Positions 6,109-12,089 of a stretch of DNA of 12,089 nt are shown here, piece by piece. Location of the stretch: contig JAUZEM010000462.1 in assembly GCA_030839005.1 (NCBI GenBank), positions 1 to 12,089 on the forward strand. Direction: 5' to 3'. The stretch comes from Actinomycetota bacterium (lineage in GTDB: Bacteria > Actinomycetota > Acidimicrobiia > IMCC26256 > PALSA-610). The notes below the pieces were generated by a model. That model had not been told where the DNA came from, searched no databases, and worked only from the letters and a program-made list of their open reading frames with translations. Position numbers and translations under genes: made by a program. Numbering within the stretch: position 1 is the stretch's first letter; each line of letters opens with the position of its first letter.

Positions 6109-7941
6109 ATGACGAACGTCGATCTGGTGCGACTCGCCGGAAGCCGCGGCCGCATCTCCGATGCGCCGACCGCCGATCTCGTGACGGCCGAGGTCATTCG
6201 CGGCGGCATGGAAACGGTCTGCTTCGAGATGGCCGAGTACGTGTCGCGGACCGCGACCACGCCGATCCTCAACCAGTCGAACGAGCGCAACGCGACAGTC
6301 CTCGACGCGCAGGGCCGGCTCGCGGCGCTTTCGGTCGGCATTCCCCAGTTCATGCTCACGTCGACGTTGCCCGTGCGCTTCGCGCTGGAGTTCCTCGGTG
6401 TCGACGAGTTCCGCGAAGGCGACGTGTTCGTAGCGAACGACCCGTACCACGGCGGCGGCCATCTTCCCGACTACAACGTGTTCGCGCCCGTGTTTGCCTC
6501 CGATGCTGCGGCTCCCGGCGGGCGCCGCATGGTGTTGATCGCGAGCATCCAGTGCCACCACGGCGACACGGGCGGTGGCGTTCCCGGTGGTTACAACATC
6601 ACGGCCAACGACATCTGGGGCGAGGGTGTGCGTTGGCCGGTGGTCAAGGTGCTCGACCGCGGGGTGGAACGGCGCGACGTGCTGTACGCGCTGCAGGCCA
6701 ACAATCGCATCCCGAGCTACATCGGCGACCTGCGCGCACAGATCGGTTCCGCCCAGCTGGGCGCGCAGCGGCTCGGCGAGCTCATCGAGCGCTATGGCGT
6801 CGATGCGATGGAGGAATCCGTCGACTACATGATCGACTACGCGGCCCGGCGCTTCCGCGAAGAGGTCGCGCAGTGGCCCGACGGTGAGTACGAGGCCGAC
6901 TCGTATGTCGACCACGACCCGCTCGGCAATCCCGACATCCACTTGCACGTGAAGGTCACTGTCGCCGGCGACGAGCTGACGATCGACTTCACGGGTACCG
7001 ACACCCGCAACGAGCTGCAGTCGTGGTCGACGTTCGGCAACACGCGCGGTTACACGGTCGGTCAGATCGCGGCGATGATGGATCCCGAAATCCCCAAGAA
7101 CGAGGGGTTCTTCGAGCAGATCAAGCTGATCGTGCCCAAGGGCTGCTTGCTCAACCCGGAGCCGGGTAAGCCGGTGTCGGCGGGGACGCACCACCCGGGC
7201 GCCGACGTCGGCGAAGTCATCGCCAAGGCGATGCAGTACGTGCTCCCCGACCGCGCCGTGCCCCAGACGTACAAGACCGGCATCCCGACGATCATCGTGG
7301 GCGTCGATCCGCGCACCGGCGCGTCGTTCACCGACCACTCGGCCGAGGTGTACTCGGGCTGGTGCAACGCGTCCAAGGGCATGGACGCGTGGGGCGCGCT
7401 CAACGCCAGCTTCGGCAACCTGTGGAAGGCGACGGCGGAGATCAACGAATCGCTCTATCCGCACGTGCAATGGAGCCGCGACTACCGCACCGATGGCGGT
7501 GGTCCCGGCGAATGGCGCGGGATCTGCGGATCGCACTACCAGAAGGAAGTCCTCGTCGATGCCAAGGTGTACACGTACGTCGTCGGTATGAAGTATCCGA
7601 TGCCGGGGATCTGCGGCGGCAGTGACGGATCGCCGAACGAGATGATCATCCGCTACGGCAGCGACGACGAGTTCAAGGTGCGGCACACCGCCGACTGGGT
7701 TCCGATTCATGCCGGAGAGCGCATCATGTACGACTACGGCGGCGGAGGCGGTTGGGGTGATCCCCTCGTGCGCGATCCGCAAGCTGTGCTCGACGACGTG
7801 CTCGACGAATACGTCTCAGTCGCCGGCGCAAGCCGCGATTACGGCGTCGTGCTGGAAGGCTCGCTGGAAGAGCTGACGCTCGAGGTCGACGAGGTCGGGA
7901 CGCACGCGTTGCGCGAACGGATGCGGGCCGAACGAGCCTGA
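6109..7941 (+). CDS. hyuB: Hydantoinase B/oxoprolinase family subunit (HyuB/AcxB-like)
   Basis: This 610-residue protein belongs to the family that includes N-methylhydantoinase B, the C-terminal half of 5-oxoprolinase, and the large subunits of acetone and acetophenone carboxylases. Motifs: NQSNERNATVLDAQGRL (55-71), NDPYHGGGHLPD (110-121), CHHGDTGGGVPG (149-160), EGVRWPVVK (172-180), AGTHHPGADVGEV (358-370), DGGGPGEWRG (462-471) and the C-terminal GGGGGWGDPLVRDP (544-557). The H-x2-D in CHHGD (H150, D153) fits the metal-binding residues recalled for acetone carboxylase alpha. With the ATPase subunit encoded next it would use ATP to open a ring amide or to activate a ketone or bicarbonate. 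The family alone does not tell which. No acetone-carboxylase gamma-like gene follows. It is first in a three-gene operon with the ATPase gene 1 bp downstream, the reverse of the common hyuA-hyuB order. Confidence 0.92.
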   Translation: MTNVDLVRLAGSRGRISDAPTADLVTAEVIRGGMETVCFEMAEYVSRTATTPILNQSNERNATVLDAQGRLAALSVGIPQFMLTSTLPVRFALEFLGVDEFREGDVFVANDPYHGGGHLPDYNVFAPVFASDAAAPGGRRMVLIASIQCHHGDTGGGVPGGYNITANDIWGEGVRWPVVKVLDRGVERRDVLYALQANNRIPSYIGDLRAQIGSAQLGAQRLGELIERYGVDAMEESVDYMIDYAARRFREEVAQWPDGEYEADSYVDHDPLGNPDIHLHVKVTVAGDELTIDFTGTDTRNELQSWSTFGNTRGYTVGQIAAMMDPEIPKNEGFFEQIKLIVPKGCLLNPEPGKPVSAGTHHPGADVGEVIAKAMQYVLPDRAVPQTYKTGIPTIIVGVDPRTGASFTDHSAEVYSGWCNASKGMDAWGALNASFGNLWKATAEINESLYPHVQWSRDYRTDGGGPGEWRGICGSHYQKEVLVDAKVYTYVVGMKYPMPGICGGSDGSPNEMIIRYGSDDEFKVRHTADWVPIHAGERIMYDYGGGGGWGDPLVRDPQAVLDDVLDEYVSVAGASRDYGVVLEGSLEELTLEVDEVGTHALRERMRAERA

Positions 7942-7942
7942 C

Positions 7943-10003
7943 ATGGGGTTCCGGGTAGGTGTCGATGTCGGCGGGACGTTTACCGACCTGATCTGCGTGA
8001 CACCCACGGGCGAGATCATTCTCGACAAGACGCCCACGACCCTCGACGACCAGTCGACCGGTGTGATGAACGGTCTGGAGCAACTCGCGGGCCACTTCGG
8101 TATCGAGCTCGACGCGTTCTGCCGCGACCTCGACATCCTGGTACACGGCACCACTACTGCCGACAACACGATGATCGAGATGAACGGTGCGCCGACGGGA
8201 CTGCTCGTGACCGAGGGCCACCGCGACGAGATCGAGCTGCGTCGCTGCCACAAGGAAGAGATCTGGGACCCGAATTATCCGGGACCGATCCCGATCGCGC
8301 GCCGGCGGGCACGTATTCCCATACCCGAACGCATGAACTTCGAGGGTCAACCGTTGCTGGCCCTCGACGAGGACGCGGTGCGGCGCGGCGTGCAGCGTCT
8401 GAAGAAGCTCGGCGTCCGGTCGATTGCGGTGATGTACCTGTTCTCGTTCGTGAACCCCGCACACGAGCGCCGCACGCGCGAGATCATCCGTGAAGAGTTC
8501 CCCGACGTGGAGCACATCTCCCTCTCCCACGAGGTCATGCCGCGCGGGCCCGAGTTCGAGCGGGTGTCGACGACGTTGGTGAACGCGTACGTGGCACCGC
8601 GGATCGCGACCTATACGCAGAACCTCCAGGACAAGCTTCGTCGTGCCGGCTACCTCGGACCGTTGCTCATCATGCAATCGACCGGCGGCGTCATGCCGCC
8701 CGACTACGTTTCGCGGCGCGCCGTCACCCTCCTCGCCAGCGGCCCGACCGGCGGCGTGATGGGCGCGACCGTCGCGGCCCGGAAGGCAGGCATCGGCGAC
8801 TTCGTCGCGATCGACATGGGTGGGACGAGCTTCGACATCTGCCTCGTTCGCCACGGCCGTCCCGAGATCAAGACCGACTGGAACTGGCGTTACCGGTACT
8901 ACATCGGGTTGCCGATGGTCGACGTGCAGAGCGTGGGGGCGGGAGGCGGATCGATCGCGCGGGTGCGGCAGGGCGCGCTGCTCGTCGGTCCCGAGTCCGC
9001 AGGCTCCACTCCGGGACCGGCGTGCTACGGCCGCGGCGGAACCCAGCCCAGCGTGACCGACGCCGACGCGGTGCTCGGCTACCTGCCCGTCGACGGGTTC
9101 GCGGGTGGGCGCATGCACCTCGACCTCCCCGCGGCCCGAACCGCGATCACCGAGCACGTGGCCAAGCCGCTCGGGATCGAGATCACCGACGCGGCCTGGG
9201 GCATCGAGCGCATCGTGAACTCCAACATGGCGAATGCAACGCGCAAGGTGCTCGCCGGTCACGGCGCCGACCCGCGCGACCTCGCGCTGATCGCGTTCGG
9301 CGGCAACGGCGCGGTACACGCGGTCGCGATCGCGCGCGAGCTCGGCGTCGCCCGGATCATCGTGCCCAAGGCCGCACCCGCGTTCAGCGCGCTCGGCGTG
9401 CTCGTCGCCGACTACGTCGTCGACCTCGTCCGTTCCTACGTCACTCCCCTCTCGCAGGTCGATCTGGGCCGCGTGCGCGACCTCCTGACCGATCTCCTGC
9501 AGGAGGTCGACAAAGAGCTCGACCCCACCGGCGTCGCGCCGGCCGACGTCAAACGCGACCTGTTCGCGCAGATGTGCTATCCGGGTCAAAATTTCGACAT
9601 GAGCGTGCCCGTTCCCGAAGGGGTCGCGCTCGACGAGCCGGGCCTCCTCGACCTCGCGGAGCGCTTCCACGACCAACACCTGGCGGAGCGCGGTTTCTGC
9701 TTCCGTTCGCAGCAACCGTTGATGCGCGGGGTTCGGGTCATCGCGCGCGGCACTACTCCCAAGCCCGACCACCTCGCGGAGACCGGCGCACTGGCCGACG
9801 CGAGCCAGGCGCAGCGCGGCACCCGCCCCGCGTACTGGGGCGACGGGTTCGTCGACACTCCGGTGTTCGACGGCGCCCGCCTCGGTGAGGGCGCCGCAGT
9901 CCAGGGCCCCGCGCTGATCGAGGAGCCGTACACCGTGGTGGTGCTGCCGCCCGACGCGACCGCCACGCTCGACGGTCTCGGCAACTACGTCGTCTCCGCT
10001 TGA
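7943..10003 (+). CDS. hyuA: Hydantoinase A/oxoprolinase family ATPase subunit (HyuA/AcxA-like)
   Basis: This 686-residue protein has the actin-like ATPase fold of the HyuA/oxoprolinase family. Motifs: nucleotide-binding DVGGTFTDLI (8-17), HGTTTADNTMIE (68-79), the second phosphate loop IDMGGTSFDICLV (290-302), QSVGAGGGSI (329-338), GPACYGRGGTQPSVTDADAVLGYL (358-381) and adenosine-side FGGNGAVHA (452-460). The C-terminal ~170 residues form the usual beta-rich tail. It phosphorylates the substrate (ring amide, ketone enolate or bicarbonate, depending on the enzyme) for the HyuB partner. The ATG lies 1 base after the hyuB stop. All family motifs are present and the length is normal (about 680-720), so the enzyme looks functional. 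Substrate unknown. Confidence 0.93.
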   Translation: MGFRVGVDVGGTFTDLICVTPTGEIILDKTPTTLDDQSTGVMNGLEQLAGHFGIELDAFCRDLDILVHGTTTADNTMIEMNGAPTGLLVTEGHRDEIELRRCHKEEIWDPNYPGPIPIARRRARIPIPERMNFEGQPLLALDEDAVRRGVQRLKKLGVRSIAVMYLFSFVNPAHERRTREIIREEFPDVEHISLSHEVMPRGPEFERVSTTLVNAYVAPRIATYTQNLQDKLRRAGYLGPLLIMQSTGGVMPPDYVSRRAVTLLASGPTGGVMGATVAARKAGIGDFVAIDMGGTSFDICLVRHGRPEIKTDWNWRYRYYIGLPMVDVQSVGAGGGSIARVRQGALLVGPESAGSTPGPACYGRGGTQPSVTDADAVLGYLPVDGFAGGRMHLDLPAARTAITEHVAKPLGIEITDAAWGIERIVNSNMANATRKVLAGHGADPRDLALIAFGGNGAVHAVAIARELGVARIIVPKAAPAFSALGVLVADYVVDLVRSYVTPLSQVDLGRVRDLLTDLLQEVDKELDPTGVAPADVKRDLFAQMCYPGQNFDMSVPVPEGVALDEPGLLDLAERFHDQHLAERGFCFRSQQPLMRGVRVIARGTTPKPDHLAETGALADASQAQRGTRPAYWGDGFVDTPVFDGARLGEGAAVQGPALIEEPYTVVVLPPDATATLDGLGNYVVSA

Positions 10004-12089
10004 CGCACGAGATCCTCCTCGTTTCCCACTTCCATTGGGATCGGGAGTGGTACCGGTCGTTCGAGGTGTTCCGCGGAAGGCTCGTCGACGCGGTCGACGC
10101 GGTGCTCGATCTGCTCGGAGCCGACCCGGGCTTCCGTTTCGTGCTCGACGGGCAGGCGATCGTGCTCGAGGACTACCTCGAGGTGCGTCCCGACCGGCGC
10201 GACGAGCTCGTCGCGGGACTCCACGCCGGACGGCTCGCGGCCGGCCCCTGGTACGTCCAGCCCGACTCGTTGTTGCCCGGCGGCGAGACCCATGTTCGCA
10301 ACCTGCTGCTCGGCCGGGCGGTCGCGGGCGCGCTCGGACCGGTGTCGACAGTCGCGTACGGTCCCGACTCCTTCGGGCATCCTGCGCAGTTCCCCCAACT
10401 CCTCGGCGGTTTCGGGCTCGACCCGTTCGTGTACTGGCGGGGAAACGGCGCCGAGCTCGACGCGCTCGGCCCGCTCTACGTCTGGCGCGCGCCCGACGGA
10501 ACATCGGTGCGGGCCTGGCAACTTCCCGAGGGCTACTTCGCGGCCGCGGGTCTCGACGCCGACGGCGACCTCGACGCAACGGTCGCGCGGCTCCGGCCCG
10601 TGATCGACCGTCTCGTCGCCGCGGGTGCGGAGCCGGTACTGCTGATGAACGGCTTCGACCACCTACCCGCCGATACGTCGACCGCGCGCGTCGCGGCTCG
10701 GCTCGGAGCGCGGCGGGTCCTGCTCGACGACGCGGCCATGCGCCTAGCCGAGCCGGTGACGCTCGCCGAATGGTCGGGCGCGCTCGTCGGTGCGCGCACG
10801 ACGAACCTCTTGCCCGGTGTTTGGTCGGCGCGGATGCCGTTGAAGCTGCGGAACCGTGCGGTCGAGACGCTGCTCACGGCGTGGGCGGAGCCGTGGTCGG
10901 CATTTGCGGGCGCGCTCGGGCTCGCCGACGAACGCCCCGCGCTCGAGCAGGCCTGGCGTTCGTTGCTGTGCAACCAGGCCCACGACTCGATCTGTGGCTG
11001 CTCGATCGATCCGGTACACGAGCGCATGGCCGCGCGCTACGACGACGCCGAGGGCCTCGGCCGCGCGACGGTGCAACGCGTCCTCGAACGGCTGGCGGGC
11101 GCGAACGTCACGCGCGACACACCGTGGTGCGACGAGCAGGCGGTCGTCGTGTTCAACGCGTCGGCGGAGACGCGCACCGACGTCGTGCGCGTCCCGCTCG
11201 ACGCCTTCCCACCCTGGCGGGTCAGCGTCACGCGCTTCGATATGCACCCGCTGGCCATGCCGTCGTTCCAAGGTGTCTGCATCGACGGCCGTCCCGCGCG
11301 CCTCGTAGCGAGCGCCGACCCGACGCGCGTCCGCTTCCTCCCGGGGATCGGAGGCCTCGACGTCGAGTTCGTCGCCGCGGCCGTCCCTGCCTTCGGGTGT
11401 CACCGCTACATGCTGGAACCCGCCGACCCGTCGGCGGACGACGTCGACGACGGGCGCGAGATCGCCGCCGGCGACGTGCGGGTCACCGCGGGCGCCGACG
11501 GAACACTGTCGATCATGCTCGGCGACCGCACCTACGGCAGCCTGTTCGGCATCGAGGACGCGATCGACCGGGGCGATTCGTACGACTGCGATCCCGATCC
11601 TGTTCGCGAGGTGCAGGTGCGCGCCCTCAGCGTGCAGCGCACGCGCCATGTGTCGGGTATCGCGCGTCTGCGGATCGTGCGCGAGCTCGACGAGATCGGC
11701 ACGCTCACCGTCGAAGCATCCGTCGCGCCGGGCGTTCCATTCGTACGCTGCGAGGTTGCGCTCGACAATCGTGCGCCCGACCACCGGCTGCGCTTGCGCT
11801 TCCCGACGGGCGCGGTGGTCGACGCGTTCGACGCCGCGACCACGTTCGACACCGTGCGTCGCCCCACCGCGCCGGCCGACGACACCCGCTGGGTGCATCC
11901 CGCACCGCGCACCTTCCCGCATCAGGGTTGGATCGCGGCGAATGGCCTGGTCGTCGGCGCACCCGGCCTACCCGAGGGCGAGGTAACTCCTGCCGGCGAG
12001 GTGATCATCACGCTCGTCCGCAGCGTCGGTGCGCTGGCCCGCATAAAGCTGCGTACGCGCCCGCTGCCGGCCGGACCCGAGATGATGGC
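10000..12089 (+). CDS. Glycoside hydrolase family 38 alpha-mannosidase (3' partial)
   Basis: The frame runs open from a TTG at 10000 to the window end (696 codons; family members are ~850-1000, so the C-terminus is missing). The TTG overlaps the hyuA stop (TTGA, 10000-10003) and gives the classic GH38 start MTHEILLVSHFHWDREWY. Catalytic zinc residues: H12 and D14 in HWDREW, nucleophile D123 in YGPDSFGH (120-127), H328 in CNQAHDSICG (324-333); DH at 220-221 also fits the family. The middle three-helix domain starts near LLPGVWSARMPLKLRN (270-285) and the beta-sandwich C-domain near 370. No signal peptide, so it is cytosolic, like bacterial mannosylglycerate hydrolase MngB and similar intracellular alpha-mannosidases. 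Its place as third gene with hyuB-hyuA is unusual and suggests it processes a mannosylated (or similar) substrate or its glycone. GH38 identity is firm; the substrate is not. Confidence 0.92.
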   Translation, partial: MTHEILLVSHFHWDREWYRSFEVFRGRLVDAVDAVLDLLGADPGFRFVLDGQAIVLEDYLEVRPDRRDELVAGLHAGRLAAGPWYVQPDSLLPGGETHVRNLLLGRAVAGALGPVSTVAYGPDSFGHPAQFPQLLGGFGLDPFVYWRGNGAELDALGPLYVWRAPDGTSVRAWQLPEGYFAAAGLDADGDLDATVARLRPVIDRLVAAGAEPVLLMNGFDHLPADTSTARVAARLGARRVLLDDAAMRLAEPVTLAEWSGALVGARTTNLLPGVWSARMPLKLRNRAVETLLTAWAEPWSAFAGALGLADERPALEQAWRSLLCNQAHDSICGCSIDPVHERMAARYDDAEGLGRATVQRVLERLAGANVTRDTPWCDEQAVVVFNASAETRTDVVRVPLDAFPPWRVSVTRFDMHPLAMPSFQGVCIDGRPARLVASADPTRVRFLPGIGGLDVEFVAAAVPAFGCHRYMLEPADPSADDVDDGREIAAGDVRVTAGADGTLSIMLGDRTYGSLFGIEDAIDRGDSYDCDPDPVREVQVRALSVQRTRHVSGIARLRIVRELDEIGTLTVEASVAPGVPFVRCEVALDNRAPDHRLRLRFPTGAVVDAFDAATTFDTVRRPTAPADDTRWVHPAPRTFPHQGWIAANGLVVGAPGLPEGEVTPAGEVIITLVRSVGALARIKLRTRPLPAGPEMM

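Noticed and set aside
6061..7782. A 573-codon minus-strand open frame opposite hyuB
   Set aside because: Same reason: it mirrors hyuB codons, has a composition unlike a folded protein, and would run across the hyuB promoter.
6109..10003. Naming the pair acetone carboxylase or a specific hydantoinase
   Set aside because: No gamma subunit or other diagnostic gene is present and the family covers several reactions, so only the family is claimed.
7724..10579. A 951-codon open frame on the minus strand opposite hyuA and GH38
   Set aside because: Its product is Arg/Asp/Val-rich with no domain, and the plus strand carries two clear families with all motifs. Such antisense frames are usual in GC-rich coding DNA.

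Overview
The window is high-GC DNA (about 65-70% overall, above 80% in places). It carries pairs of half-sized acyl-CoA dehydrogenase genes, GTG/TTG starts and tightly coupled genes. This points to an actinomycete. The single-pass membrane protein and the Cys-repeat lipoprotein look like Acidimicrobiia proteins, but that is a family impression without a marker gene. I see no rRNA, tRNA, CRISPR array, IS element or integrase.

Left part (1-2776). A secreted protein on the + strand, cut at its 5' end, joins a streptogramin-lyase-type beta-propeller to a jelly-roll-like C-terminal domain through a Ser/Thr linker. It converges on two minus-strand genes. One is a membrane-anchored extracytoplasmic protein of unknown function. 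Downstream of it lies an 86-residue protein whose four Cys are spaced like those of high-potential iron-sulfur (HiPIP) proteins.

Middle part (2777-5971). A divergent intergenic region leads into two acyl-CoA dehydrogenase genes 13 bp apart. The first subunit has a catalytic-type Glu at the helix-G position (E249). The second lacks the usual C-terminal Glu. This fits an alpha2beta2 dehydrogenase like mycobacterial ChsE4-ChsE5. A lipoprotein with three internal Cys-pair repeats follows.

Right part (5972-12089). A promoter region drives hyuB, hyuA and a GH38 alpha-mannosidase. The first two are separated by 1 bp; the second and third overlap by 4 bp (TTGA). The mannosidase runs off the window end.

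The most informative observation joins the middle and right parts. The same 16-bp palindrome, followed by the same TTTC, sits upstream of both the dehydrogenase pair and hyuB (17 of 20 positions identical). One repressor, probably of TetR type but not encoded here, may therefore control both operons. If so, an acyl-CoA oxidation step and an ATP-dependent hydantoinase/carboxylase-type enzyme would serve one catabolic route. The substrate cannot be read from the window.
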